The notes beneath the pieces are model-generated. The model searched no databases. It saw only the letters and a program-made list of their open reading frames with translations, and was not told the DNA's origin. Positions 34,937 to 44,500 of a DNA stretch of 64,000 nt are shown piece by piece. Origin of the DNA: Aggregatimonas sangjinii (GTDB taxonomy: Bacteria; Bacteroidota; Bacteroidia; Flavobacteriales; Flavobacteriaceae); assembly GCF_005943945.1 (NCBI RefSeq), contig NZ_CP040710.1:3331501-3395500 (forward strand), in the 5' to 3' direction. The first letter of the stretch is position 1; each line of letters begins with the position of its first letter. The position numbers and the translations under genes were made by a program.

Positions 34937-35569
34937 CTAGATTTCCCTTCTTGTTTTATTCTTCTTGAGTGCCAATCGATACTCCGCCAAAATGATTTTT
35001 ACATCATCGACCATCTTATTGTTCAAGTCAGCGATAGACGAGCTATTGAAACCGTATTTTGTCTGTTCATCTTCATCATCATTACGACCACGCAGACTAC
35101 GATCTTTGTCAATAATAAAAACCAGAGGGGTAGCCATATTTTCATCTAAGGTGACGTCTGTTTTGAGTCCGTCGAAAAACGTCTGTATTTTGGTCTTATC
35201 CATAAAAACAAAGTGCCATTTTTTGGTATCGGCCAACGCCCCAAGTTCTTTTTGCAATTCCGCGACATCGCTTTCGGTGCCTTCCGGTACGACCATTATA
35301 AACTGAAAGTCGTTGAACTCGTAAAAACGCTTGTAAATTTTTTGATTGAGGTTGAGCGCGTTTGTTCGCTTCACGTTGATGTCACTTCCTAAAAAACCAA
35401 GAACGGTAATTTTTTCATTTAGGGTAATATCATCATCAGAGGAAGGTATTTCCCCTATATTTTCAGTAAGAACGGCCAACTTTCCAAAATTCGTCGTCCC
35501 CGATAAAAAGAAGAGGTACACTACAATGGGAAGTACAAAAAGCACCACTAAAACTAATGTTTTCTTCAT
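34937..35569 (-). CDS. Cysteine-free thioredoxin-like membrane protein
   Basis: A 210-residue protein with an N-terminal anchor (MKKTLVLVVLFVLPIVVYLF) and a domain that looks like a thioredoxin/SCO fold: strand KITVLGFLGSD, helix, FQFIMVVPEGTESD, and MATPLVFIIDKDRSLRGR as the expected cis-Pro strand. No cysteine occurs in the whole chosen product, so it cannot do thiol redox or SCO-type copper binding. It is the first gene of the SCO-DUF420 set. A start at 35602 is less likely because it adds a second hydrophobic stretch. Likely a degenerate SCO relative with a structural role; inferred. Confidence 0.7.
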   Translation of the reverse strand: MKKTLVLVVLFVLPIVVYLFFLSGTTNFGKLAVLTENIGEIPSSDDDITLNEKITVLGFLGSDINVKRTNALNLNQKIYKRFYEFNDFQFIMVVPEGTESDVAELQKELGALADTKKWHFVFMDKTKIQTFFDGLKTDVTLDENMATPLVFIIDKDRSLRGRNDDEDEQTKYGFNSSSIADLNNKMVDDVKIILAEYRLALKKNKTRREI

Positions 35570-35586
35570 AGCCAAAAGAGTTATCG

Positions 35587-35594
35587 CAAAGATA
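35587..35594 (-). promoter_or_regulatory. Candidate -7 box of the SCO operon
   Basis: On the reverse strand TATCTTTG matches TAnnTTTG and lies 17 bp before the chosen start at 35569. It sits beyond the terminator at 35661-35690, which separates this set from the oxidase genes. No well-spaced TTG is found. Confidence 0.4.
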
Positions 35595-35660
35595 AAACAC
35601 AAACGTCAAACGGACTTACAATTCTTCCCAACATTATCTAAATACTCATTTTCAGGCATA

Positions 35661-35690
35661 AAAAAAGACGATATCGCATCGTCTTTTTAT
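35661..35690 (-). terminator. Terminator of the ctaB-coxIII-coxIV operon
   Basis: AAAAAGACGAT (35662-35672) and ATCGTCTTTTT (35678-35688) form an 11-bp perfect stem with a 5-base loop, with A/T runs on both sides. It lies about 25 bp after the subunit IV stop. Confidence 0.88.
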
Positions 35691-35710
35691 TTTCGTCTAG
35701 CTGTTTTGTT

Positions 35711-36094
35711 TTAGAAATTCCATTCAACAAATCCGGTTTTATATACCTCATAGACATAGTCAGCTTCCAACAACAATATAAAGACCAAATACGCAACGAG
35801 AAAAATGGGCGTCCATACGATCGCCCTTCTCAGTGCCGTCTTCTCATCGCGCAAGTGCATGAAATCCCAGGCGATATAATAGGCCTTGACCAGCGTAAGG
35901 ATGATAAAAATCCAGTTAAGGATTTTCATTCCCAAAAACGTATTCTGGATAAGCACTGCTGGTTTAACAATACCTAATGCCACCTCAACCGTGGTTACAA
36001 TGGTAAGAAAAATCAATACGCCCCAAATTTTCGAGGTGTTCGATTTGAATTTTACCAATCCTCTGAAAATCTCAAGTTTGTGCTCGTGTGCCAT
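35711..36094 (-). CDS. Cytochrome c oxidase subunit IV family protein
   Basis: A 127-residue protein with three hydrophobic segments (about 25-45, 50-72 and 88-110) and the caa3/bo3-type subunit IV pattern, including YYIAWDFMHLRDEKTALRR. Small subunits of this kind stabilise the heme-copper oxidase core. It follows the two subunit III genes, 76 bp downstream, and precedes the operon terminator. Confidence 0.85.
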   Translation of the reverse strand: MAHEHKLEIFRGLVKFKSNTSKIWGVLIFLTIVTTVEVALGIVKPAVLIQNTFLGMKILNWIFIILTLVKAYYIAWDFMHLRDEKTALRRAIVWTPIFLVAYLVFILLLEADYVYEVYKTGFVEWNF

Positions 36095-36170
36095 TATAGT
36101 TCGTTAATCGTTAACTAATATTATTCTAGTACTTTTAATAGCTTCCCTCACTAGCGGGAATTATGGTACC

Positions 36171-37145
36171 TTAAACTAAATAGAAGAAGGTAAATACAAA
36201 TACCCACACTAAATCTACAAAGTGCCAGTACAGTCCCACTTTTTCCACCATTTCGTAATGCCCTCTTTTCTCGTAGGTTCCCAAAATCACATTGAAGAAA
36301 ATAATCAAATTGATCATGACCCCTGAGAATACGTGAAAACCGTGAAAGCCCGTAATAAAGAAAAAGAAATCGGCAAAAAGCCTACTACCATATTCATTCC
36401 GCACCAAGTTAGCTCCCTCGACTACCATGACCCCGTCGTTTATCTTAGCCAAGGTTTCCTCTCTATTCAACAAGGTCTTTTCCCCCTCCTCATTGATCAA
36501 CTCCGTTCTGATAAGAATATTCGGGTTGGCCTTTAATCCGGCAACGACCTCATTTAAGTTGTAGCTCGTTTGGTAACCTTCATCGTAATACCAGATACCG
36601 TTCTTTCTTTCGTGCGCCTCGCGATCGCTGCTGATTTCCTTTGCGAAATCGGCCAGAGCGGCCCGCTCGCCCGTATCGGCCTTTACAAATTGAAGGATTC
36701 GCCCTCCTTTGGTTTCGACGGCGCCATAATCCCCACTGATAAAAGTCGCCCATTCCCATGCTTGGGAACCAACGAAAATTGCACCTCCGATAATGGTCAG
36801 GAACATGTACCAGATAACGGCATTTTTTTTCATTTTATGCCCTGCATCCACCGCCAAAACCATCGTGACCGATGACATGATCAGAATAAAGGTCATGAAG
36901 GCCACATAGTACATTGGAAAGTTGCCATGGAAGAAGGGAACGTGAGTAAACACTTCATCGGCTATTGGCCAGGTTTCGATAAACTTGAACCTTGAAAAAC
37001 CATAGGCTGCCAAGAAACCGGAAAATGTCAGGGCATCCGAAACCAAGAAGAACCACATCATTAATTTGCCATAACTGGCACCTAAAGGCCGATTACCGCC
37101 TCCCCAAACATTTTCTTCAGAACCTGTAGCTACAGTAGAATCCAT
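36171..37145 (-). CDS. Cytochrome c oxidase subunit III with a large internal insert
   Basis: A 324-residue subunit III. Helices near 25-50, 75-100 and 108-130 precede a polar stretch of about 110 residues (about 140-250), rich in charged residues, with KNGIWYYDEGYQTSYNLNEV. The remaining helices follow with the family's FFFITGFHGFHVFSGV and KVGLYWHFVDLVWVFVFTFFY. Typical bacterial subunit III proteins of this branch are about 200 residues, so the insert explains the size. Subunit III surrounds the catalytic core and guides O2. It lies 96 bp after the shorter subunit III gene. Confidence 0.92.
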   Translation of the reverse strand: MDSTVATGSEENVWGGGNRPLGASYGKLMMWFFLVSDALTFSGFLAAYGFSRFKFIETWPIADEVFTHVPFFHGNFPMYYVAFMTFILIMSSVTMVLAVDAGHKMKKNAVIWYMFLTIIGGAIFVGSQAWEWATFISGDYGAVETKGGRILQFVKADTGERAALADFAKEISSDREAHERKNGIWYYDEGYQTSYNLNEVVAGLKANPNILIRTELINEEGEKTLLNREETLAKINDGVMVVEGANLVRNEYGSRLFADFFFFITGFHGFHVFSGVMINLIIFFNVILGTYEKRGHYEMVEKVGLYWHFVDLVWVFVFTFFYLV

Positions 37146-37241
37146 ATATTAAAATCGTAATGTTAAAACTTGCACAAATTTACAGCTTTCTGCGTGCATT
37201 CAAAACCGAATCTTTATCAAAACAGACTTTATCTCAAAATA

Positions 37242-37826
37242 TTATTGCACAAAGCTCATAAATAACATCAGATACACCCAGAGGAGGTCTAAAAAGTGCC
37301 AAAAAGTGGCTCCCAACGAGACACCCAGGTACTCCTCGGAAGAGTACCTTCCTTTAACCTGCTTGTACAAAACAACCAAAAGCGATATGATCCCGGCCAC
37401 CAAGTGTGCAATGTGCACCGCGGCGATTAGGAATACGTACGACATTTTAATACTGCTCGTAGGGCCGGTAAAAAAGTAGCCGTTCGCCAACATTTGGCGA
37501 AAACCCTGAAACTGAGTGACGATAAAAAGGACACCTAGGAAAAGGGTGGTCACCAGCATATAAGTACAAAGCTTCCTATTGTCTTTTTGAATAGCCCTTT
37601 TTGCGATGATATACGTGATGCTGCTCAAGACAATTATTGCGGTACTAATAAGAAAGGCATCGGGCAGCTGTATATCCGAAATCCAATCTTCGCGACTACT
37701 GCGACTGACTATATACGCACTTGTCCACCCCGCGAAACCCATGAGCAGACTCACGATTCCGAACCAGAGCATCATTTTTTTCGCCCTGTCTTTTTTTACT
37801 TTCTGTGTACCCTGTGTTAAATCCAT
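37242..37826 (-). CDS. Cytochrome c oxidase subunit III, short form
   Basis: A 194-residue, five-helix subunit III with AHLVAGIISLLVVLY and GATFWHFLDLLWVYLMLFM, the usual end of the family. It starts 10 bp inside the end of ctaB, so the two are coupled. Two adjacent subunit III genes, one of them enlarged, are typical of the caa3-like oxidase clusters in Flavobacteriaceae. Subunits I and II are not in this window. Confidence 0.92.
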   Translation of the reverse strand: MDLTQGTQKVKKDRAKKMMLWFGIVSLLMGFAGWTSAYIVSRSSREDWISDIQLPDAFLISTAIIVLSSITYIIAKRAIQKDNRKLCTYMLVTTLFLGVLFIVTQFQGFRQMLANGYFFTGPTSSIKMSYVFLIAAVHIAHLVAGIISLLVVLYKQVKGRYSSEEYLGVSLGATFWHFLDLLWVYLMLFMSFVQ

Positions 37827-38728
37827 CCTCGTATCATCTTATCCCCTACATAAACCAGCTGCATTAGCGTAATGTAACTTACACTGGCCAACATCAGCTT
37901 TTTGGCGGAGGTATTATCTCTTCTTTCATACAATCGAAATGCAAAAAACAGCATTACCGCACCCATGAGGAAAACGATGACCGCTGCGAGTATCGAGAGC
38001 TGCAGGTCGCCAGTTATCCCGAATACGGGGATTATGGAAATCAGCAACATCCAAAAGGTGTACATAATAATCTGTAGGGCCGTTCCCTTATCCTTTTTTC
38101 CGGTTGGCAACATTTTAAAGCCGCCTTTTTTGTAGTCGTCATCAAGCATCCATCCTAAGGCCCAAAAATGCGGAAACTGCCAAAAGAACTGTATCATGAA
38201 CAAGGTTCCCGGCTCTATACCGAAATCATCGGTGGCCGCCACCCACCCCAACATAAAGGGAATGGCGCCCGGTATGGCACCGACGAAAACCGCAAGAGGC
38301 GTTTTCGTTTTTAAAGGGGTATAGCAACTGGTGTATAGAAAAATGGATATGGCTCCGAACATCGCCGTTTTCGGGTTCAGGTAGTACAATGCGATAACAC
38401 CGAGAACCGTCATGATTATTGCAATGACCATCGCCTTATTGACCGTCATTCTTCCTGCGGGAATCGGTCTGTTCATGGTACGCTTCATGAGCGCATCCAA
38501 ATCCTTTTCAATGACCTGATTGTATGCGTTGGAAGCCCCAACCATACAGTAGCCACCAAAAGACAATAACAGAATAGAAAACCAATTGATTTCCGGAGCC
38601 CCTAAAAAATACCCTGCTACCGAAGAAAACACCACACTAATGGCAAGGCGTGCCTTCGTTATTTCCTTGAAATCGGAAAAACCTAGGGCCCAAGTATTGT
38701 TTTTTGCCGTGCCAACCGCCGTTTTCAT
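37817..38728 (-). CDS. ctaB: Protoheme IX farnesyltransferase (heme O synthase)
   Basis: A 303-residue UbiA-family enzyme with about nine membrane helices. It adds a farnesyl group to heme B to form heme O for the oxidase. The first Asp-rich motif is in NAYNQVIEKDLDALMKRTMNRP (about 85-106, split here from longer context), and the second is LGWMLDDDYKKGGFKMLP (about 196-213). It heads the oxidase operon with a well-formed promoter at 38748-38778, and its end overlaps the next gene. Confidence 0.95.
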   Translation of the reverse strand: MKTAVGTAKNNTWALGFSDFKEITKARLAISVVFSSVAGYFLGAPEINWFSILLLSFGGYCMVGASNAYNQVIEKDLDALMKRTMNRPIPAGRMTVNKAMVIAIIMTVLGVIALYYLNPKTAMFGAISIFLYTSCYTPLKTKTPLAVFVGAIPGAIPFMLGWVAATDDFGIEPGTLFMIQFFWQFPHFWALGWMLDDDYKKGGFKMLPTGKKDKGTALQIIMYTFWMLLISIIPVFGITGDLQLSILAAVIVFLMGAVMLFFAFRLYERRDNTSAKKLMLASVSYITLMQLVYVGDKMIRGWI

Positions 38729-38747
38729 CTATCCTATTTAACGGCTG

Positions 38748-38778
38748 CAAAGATAGGCCCCAAAGGCTATTTCTGCAA
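38748..38778 (-). promoter_or_regulatory. Promoter of the ctaB oxidase operon
   Basis: On the reverse strand TTG (38778-38776), 20 bases, then TATCTTTG (38755-38748). This matches TTG-N19-20-TAnnTTTG and lies 19 bp before the ctaB start codon. Confidence 0.65.
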
Positions 38779-38819
38779 CGAAAAGGAACTATTTATCCCA
38801 AGGGGCGATCGGAGTTGTT

Positions 38820-38827
38820 TATATTTG
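38820..38827 (+). promoter_or_regulatory. Candidate -7 box of the metallo-hydrolase gene
   Basis: TATATTTG matches TAnnTTTG and ends 21 bp before the start at 38849. It is divergent from the ctaB promoter, about 40 bp away. The -33 element is not clear. Confidence 0.45.
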
Positions 38828-38848
38828 AAAACCAAAAAAATAGCGAAA

Positions 38849-39751
38849 ATGAAAAAACATTTATTTATGTCCTTAATACTGCTCTTCACGTTGGGTACTT
38901 CGCTGTTAATGGCGCAGGACGAAGAGGTTGTCATAAAAATCGATACGCTTTCGACCCAGGTTTTCATGCTTACCGGCCAAGGTGGTAATATCGGTATTTA
39001 TGTGGGGCTGGACTATGTATTTATGATCGATGACCAATTCGATAGGCTGAGCGGGAAACTAAAAACAGCCATTACATCGTTGACCGACAAGCCGATCGCC
39101 TTTCTTTTCAACACCCACATGCATGGCGACCATTCCGGCGGTAATGCCAAATTCAATTCAGATGCCGTTACGCTTGTGGCACAGGACAACGTACGGAATA
39201 GGATAAAAAGCAACCAGCAAAAGAAATTGGACGAAGGTGAGATTACCACTGAATACTTCTCGAAAATGTTACCCGAAGTGACTTTTTCCGAAGACATCAC
39301 CTTTTACGATGGTGATGAGACCATCATGGCTTTTCACGTGCATAATGCCCATACCGATGGTGATGCGATGGTTTATTTTACCCAAAACAATGTTTTGCAC
39401 ATGGGCGACACCTATTTTTCCGAGCGCTACCCATATATCGATTTAAAAAGTGGTGGAAGTATAAGGGGCTATATCGCCGCGCATAAAAAAGCGCTAATGA
39501 TAATTAATGAGGATACCAAGATCATACCAGGGCACGGACGCCCCTCTACATTCTCAGAGCTCCAGAGCTATGTGGTGATGTTAGAGGATATTATGGAGAA
39601 TGTTCAGGAACAAATGGCTGCCGGAAAAACCTTGGAAGAGGTGATTTCTGATACTTCGTTAACCTCTAAGTACGATGCGAACCGAGGTGATGGTTTTATC
39701 AAGCCGGAAAGACTGCGGCAAACGATTTACGAGAGTCTAATGGGAGAATAG
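38849..39751 (+). CDS. Periplasmic metallo-beta-lactamase-fold hydrolase
   Basis: A 300-residue protein with a signal peptide ending at LLMAQ (start MKKHLF at 38849). The zinc motif is HMHGDHSGG (about 98-106), with further ligands in HNAHTDGDAMVYF, HMGDTYF and PGHGRPS. This is the general MBL fold used by lactamases, glyoxalase II-like enzymes and quorum-quenching lactonases. The sequence does not let me choose among these. It is divergent from ctaB and convergent with tonB, sharing a terminator. Confidence 0.88.
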   Translation: MKKHLFMSLILLFTLGTSLLMAQDEEVVIKIDTLSTQVFMLTGQGGNIGIYVGLDYVFMIDDQFDRLSGKLKTAITSLTDKPIAFLFNTHMHGDHSGGNAKFNSDAVTLVAQDNVRNRIKSNQQKKLDEGEITTEYFSKMLPEVTFSEDITFYDGDETIMAFHVHNAHTDGDAMVYFTQNNVLHMGDTYFSERYPYIDLKSGGSIRGYIAAHKKALMIINEDTKIIPGHGRPSTFSELQSYVVMLEDIMENVQEQMAAGKTLEEVISDTSLTSKYDANRGDGFIKPERLRQTIYESLMGE

Positions 39752-39760
39752 CAAACAAAA

Positions 39761-39790
39761 AAAATCCCAAGTCTTAACTCGGGATTTTTA
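39761..39790. terminator. Bidirectional terminator between the MBL gene and tonB
   Basis: AAAATCCC (39761-39768) pairs with GGGATTTT (39781-39788), extended by AGT/ACT around a CTTA loop. A-runs on one side and T-runs on the other let it serve both convergent genes. Confidence 0.88.
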
Positions 39791-39806
39791 TGTGAAAATA
39801 AGGTCT

Positions 39807-40511
39807 CTATTGTAATTTGAAGGTAATCGGAATACTGAAAGGTACCCTAACCGCTCTACCCCTTTGCTTACCAGGCGTCATTTTGGGCAGCTTACTTATG
39901 ATACGGGCAGCTTCTTTTTCTAAGTTCTTATCGGGGCCACGCATTCTTACGTTTCCGATGCTACCATCCTTTTGAATGGTGAACATTACACTTACCCTAC
40001 CTTGAACACCCATATCTTGAGCGATTTCAGGATAACGGAAGTTTTTACTAATGTGCTTTTGCATCATTTTTTGAAAACAGGCTCTTTTATTGCTTTCCCC
40101 CTCACATCCTGGGAAGATGGGTACGTCTTCAATAACCGCAAAAGGAACATCGATATCTTCGTCAACCTCTTCAGTTGCCACGTCCTCTACTTCGATGATT
40201 TCCTCTTCTTGTGAGGTCTCCGTAGATTCGATCACCGTTTCCTCAACCTCCTCTTCGTCTTCAACCACCTCGATAATTTCAGGAGCCGCTGGTGGCGGTG
40301 GCGGTGGCGGTGTTTTAATTTGCTCTGTCATCGGCACTTCTTCATCTAAATCATCATCAACGTTCATAGAAATGTCGTACTCGCCGCTGTCGTCGTATGT
40401 TTTCCATTCGAGCGCACCGTATGTAAGCGCCATTACCAACGCCAGCCCTATAACGAAATAGAGTCCGCTATTGCGGCCTACATCGGCTTTCGGATTTTTT
40501 TTCAGTTCCAT
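39807..40511 (-). CDS. tonB: Energy transducer TonB
   Basis: A 234-residue TonB-like protein. The inner-membrane anchor is at about 19-35 (FVIGLALVMALTYGALEW). A periplasmic spacer starts with PPPPPPPAAPE and then is very acidic (VVEDEEEVEET to EDVATEEVDEDIDV). The TonB C-terminal domain (about 150-234) shows YPEIAQDMGVQGRVSVMFTIQKDGSI and VPFSIPITF. It couples proton-motive force through ExbBD to outer-membrane receptors; ExbBD are not nearby. Several TonB paralogs are usual in Flavobacteria. Confidence 0.92.
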   Translation of the reverse strand: MELKKNPKADVGRNSGLYFVIGLALVMALTYGALEWKTYDDSGEYDISMNVDDDLDEEVPMTEQIKTPPPPPPPAAPEIIEVVEDEEEVEETVIESTETSQEEEIIEVEDVATEEVDEDIDVPFAVIEDVPIFPGCEGESNKRACFQKMMQKHISKNFRYPEIAQDMGVQGRVSVMFTIQKDGSIGNVRMRGPDKNLEKEAARIISKLPKMTPGKQRGRAVRVPFSIPITFKLQ

Positions 40512-40632
40512 ATCTTCAAATTTTAAGGTTTGCTAATTTAATTAAATAATCGGTTCAAGCAAAATTTATTAAGGCATTCGTTCCCGATTTTCGGTACGTA
40601 TTTTCAACCTTTTACAAGAGCAGTAAAAATTC

Positions 40633-41034
40633 TTACGGCCTCCATTTTAAACGACCATTTGATGAAAACACCACAATTATAATCAGTGCACCGACAAAAG
40701 TACCCGTTATGTTGGCCAAAGCATCGAATATATTTCCGTCTCTGGTAACGGTTAACTTGTGTTGTAATACCTCAATAATTATTCCATAAATGATAGTTAC
40801 CAATGAAAAAATCATGGTAGCTTTCTGAAGTTTCAGCTTACCATCGGTGCGTTCCCTTGCGAAAAAACAGCCTAAAATCGTTGCAACGAAGTAAAAGGTA
40901 AAGTGTACGATTTTATCCATATGTGGAATACGCAGTGTAGGGGCACTAACACCGGATAAAGAAATGAGACTCATAACGGTCACAAAACCCATCCAAAGTA
41001 AAAAAACAATGGTGAATCCGGAGTTTTTAAGCAC
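40633..41034 (-). CDS. VanZ-family membrane protein
   Basis: A 133-residue protein with four hydrophobic segments and VanZ-like motifs: [18 protein letters not shown] (about 38-55), [10 protein letters not shown] and [17 protein letters not shown]. VanZ family proteins give low-level teicoplanin resistance in Enterococcus; in most bacteria the function is unknown. The start overlaps the end of gcvH by 8 bp, so translation is coupled, a placement common in Flavobacteriaceae. Confidence 0.85.
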   Translation of the reverse strand: MLKNSGFTIVFLLWMGFVTVMSLISLSGVSAPTLRIPHMDKIVHFTFYFVATILGCFFARERTDGKLKLQKATMIFSLVTIIYGIIIEVLQHKLTVTRDGNIFDALANITGTFVGALIIIVVFSSNGRLKWRP

Positions 41035-41407
41035 CGATTAATTCTTTGTAGGCATCGGCATCGAGCAGATCATCAACCTCCGATGGTTCTGAGAGTTTTA
41101 TTTTAACCATCCATCCATCACCATAGGGATCTGAATTTACTTTTTCCGGTTCGTCCTCCAACTCCGTATTAAAAGCAACGATTTCACCGCTTAAGGGTTG
41201 AAACAGGTCAGAAACCGTTTTTACTGCTTCAACGGTGCCGAAAACTTCGTCCTTGGCCAAGGTCTCATCCAAAGTTTCTACCTCTACATAAACGATGTCG
41301 CCGAGTTCGCCTTGTGCAAAATCGGTAATTCCGACAACGGCCACATCACCTTCTATTCGTACCCACTCATGGTCTTTGGTGTATTTTAATTCTGATGGTA
41401 TGTTCAT
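41027..41407 (-). CDS. gcvH: Glycine cleavage system H protein
   Basis: A 126-residue lipoyl carrier that shuttles the aminomethyl group between the P, T and L proteins of the glycine cleavage system. The lipoylated Lys63 is in [16 protein letters not shown], and the front end [24 protein letters not shown] is typical. The other cleavage genes are not in the window. A clear promoter precedes it at 41432-41462. Confidence 0.97.
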   Translation of the reverse strand: MNIPSELKYTKDHEWVRIEGDVAVVGITDFAQGELGDIVYVEVETLDETLAKDEVFGTVEAVKTVSDLFQPLSGEIVAFNTELEDEPEKVNSDPYGDGWMVKIKLSEPSEVDDLLDADAYKELIGA

Positions 41408-41431
41408 TCTTAATAATTTTAATTAGCAGAG

Positions 41432-41462
41432 CAAATGTAGCGGATTCCCAAGGAGTATTCAA
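41432..41462 (-). promoter_or_regulatory. Promoter of gcvH-vanZ
   Basis: On the reverse strand TTG (41462-41460), 20 bases, then TACATTTG (41439-41432), an exact TAnnTTTG box 24 bp before the gcvH start. It lies in the 125-bp gap after sprA. Confidence 0.7.
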
Positions 41463-41532
41463 GGGAAAATAATTTTTGGAAAACAAATCTTCAGACAACC
41501 GGAAGCGATTGCTTCTTTGCGAATTTCGGACC

Positions 41533-44500
41533 TTAATTGCCGAAGTTATACCTCAGCGTGAAACCCGAGTTGATGGTTGTTTGCGGGAAGGCCGTCGATA
41601 CCGCGAATTGCGAGAATGAATGGTCGTAAAAGAAGAGCGCGTTCAGGTTCTTGGTCAACGCGTAATCGGCCGTGAACTTAATCGACAACAGATTCTGACC
41701 GGACGTAATCTGATTGTTATCGATATCCAGATTTCGGATGATGGTAATATTATCACGTAGACTCAAATCGGCCTTTAAATTCAAATCGCCTTTTAATCGA
41801 GTCTTGTTCCCACCGATATTCGTAACGAACTTAACATCCTTGATCCGGTAACCCAAACCAAGGGTGTATTCCTTACCATTGATCTCGGTCATCAAATTAT
41901 TGTCTAAGCTCAACGAAAGGGTACGATCGGTGCGAACCTCGGCCAATACGCTTACCGAATTCTTCATTTCAAAATCTACCCGTAGCAAGGGGTTGAAGGC
42001 GTCGTTCAAAACTACATTGTTGAGAATAAGGTCTGGAAGCAAATCCCCGTTCTCAGGATTAAACGCACCTAAATCGTCCTTCAAAAGCTGTTGTTTTTCT
42101 AAATTCGTCTGGAACGAATTGATACTATAGGCCGCGCGATATCCATGCTGCAATGAAAAACGGGTGAATTTTTTCTTGAACCATTTGTTGCGCATCAGAC
42201 CGGTGTATTTAATATTCCAGTTAGGTATTGGAATGCTACGGAAAATGTCTAGATTCACGCGATCCGCACTCTGACCGGTATAGGCTGCAAAGAAAGCGGG
42301 AAGCAAAACATCTTGGCTTGTCTTCCCATATCGCTCGGGAAAACCATCTTCATCCGGTGTACCAAAAGGCTGTGCCCTATCGGAAATGATTCGATTGGCG
42401 ATGGTAATCCTATTCTGCTTGAATTCCTCGAAGTTTTCAGAATCGAACTCATCGCTTTTTCCGAAGGCCGTACCGATCATCATTGTAGAAATACTGAAGT
42501 TTCCAAAATTATTCGGTGTTTGCGGCACGTATTGCTGTTCACCGTCAACGATATCGATTTGATAGTTCTCCTGAAGGCTCTCCGAGAACTGTCTATCGGC
42601 CACCAAATCAATGGTCAAATCCTGCACCGGTTGCGCGGTCGCCGTAATGTTCAATTGTTTGGTGGTGCGTCTTATAAATTGCTCATTGAAGCCATCGAAA
42701 CCGGTCAGCCATCCGTTGCGAGCGGCGTCAAAACGCACATCGGCCTGACTCCCGAAAACAAAACCGATCGTAGGTCTTGCCGAGCCGATAAAGCCCACGC
42801 TCTGGGTATACCCCGGTAACACTGTACCATTGCTCTCATTGTAATTGACGTTCAATCGTTTGACCATAGTCACAATGTCTACAGCAGTGTTCCATAGTTT
42901 ACTCGTCTTGGCGGGTGTTTTCTTCTTCTCTTTCTCATTATTGCCCGCTTTGTCCGTTTTGACAGGAGCTTGCTGCTGTGATTTTCCACTCCGCTTTTTC
43001 AATCCTATCAAATCATAAAACTTTTGCATGGTAAGCGAGGCGGTCAGGTTATGCGTATTGGCATTTTGTACTGTATTTATCGAGACAATATCCAATTCAC
43101 CCGAAGCCACTCCAGGATTCTGTTCTTGGGCAACTGCCAGGTTTAAAGCGTCCCCACCGCGTTGCCAGTCAAAATTACTAGTGTAAGAATATTGTGCATC
43201 TATAAAATCCAAAGCAGGGATTTTCGCAAACGGTATTTCATAATTCAACTGCATTTGCTGCGAATGTCGGTTCGGTTCCCCCAAATCCCAAAAGCCGTCC
43301 CAAAGTCGCAAGGCCTTATCTACCTCCGATTCCGGATTGTTGGGATCGTCTAAATAATTCCGTACGATATTATTGTTCGATCCTATAAAATTCAACCGCA
43401 ACGATTTCGTTAGACTATAATTTACCGTATACTGCCAGTTGAACAGATAGTTTCGTTGCTGTAGTTCGGGCAATGATAAGAAATTGGCGGGATCTTCTCC
43501 CGCCGGAATCACATTCCTGAACGTTTGCCTATTGAATTGCCTGTTGATATCGGAATTGACCGAAATCGTGGTCGGCAAAAGACTTAGATTCAATTCTTTC
43601 AGCCATTGCCAATACCTACCATTGAAAAGGGAATCTTTTTTCGCGAAGGGGGCTACTTCTACCGGTTTGAAATTATGATTGTACACGAAACCGGCAACAA
43701 CGCTTTGATCCTTCAGATCTTCAACTTCAAAATCGCGGTGATCGGTCTGGTTATAGGAGTAATTGAACGTGAAGTTTTCGATATCATAGAAATTCGCATC
43801 GGCCTCCTCACCTCTATTCTTTCTTACACCGATCAAGTTGATACTCGTTCGCTTCGTATAATCCTCGGCACGTTCCCTAATATTTTCGGCATCCTCTTCA
43901 CTACTTGCGGTTTCCACCAAATCCTCCAACCTAAGGTCATCGAATTCAGGATCGAATTCCGGGGTAATCAATTGTTCTGAAATTCCGTAGTTGAACGGCA
44001 ATTGAATGCCCCACTTGGGCGGTAATAACTGCCCCAAATTCAGATTGGTCACTACATCATAGGAAATGGCATCTTCACGGGCCCGTTCATTCGGCATTTG
44101 GTCTATGGCGCCAAAACCCGAAGTACTCTGACTGCCCGTAGCCGTGATATTTGCAAAGTCGGCAATATTGGCATCCATTGCCACTACGCTGGCCCAACCA
44201 CCTTTGTTGTCAAGACCCGCCAAACGCAATTCGTTGAACCAGACTTCACCATCGGCGGTACGATCGCTAATGTTCTTTATCCCGACCATCATAGAGCGTA
44301 TGTTCCCCAACGATGGGTTTCCTTTGATTCCGATACGCAACCTGCCGTCGGCTCTTGGGTCGGTCGCCAATTTTTCTACAGGTTCGCCATCCTCTATTTC
44401 GTAGTAACGGGTTTCGTTCAGTGGAACGCCATCGTTTCTAAGATTGATACGGAGGGATTTAATTTTCTTCAGATCATCCAACAACACATCCATCTCATTG

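Noticed and set aside
38849-39751. Calling the MBL-fold protein a beta-lactamase
   Set aside because: The zinc motif is shared by many hydrolases and no lactamase-specific feature can be singled out by eye.
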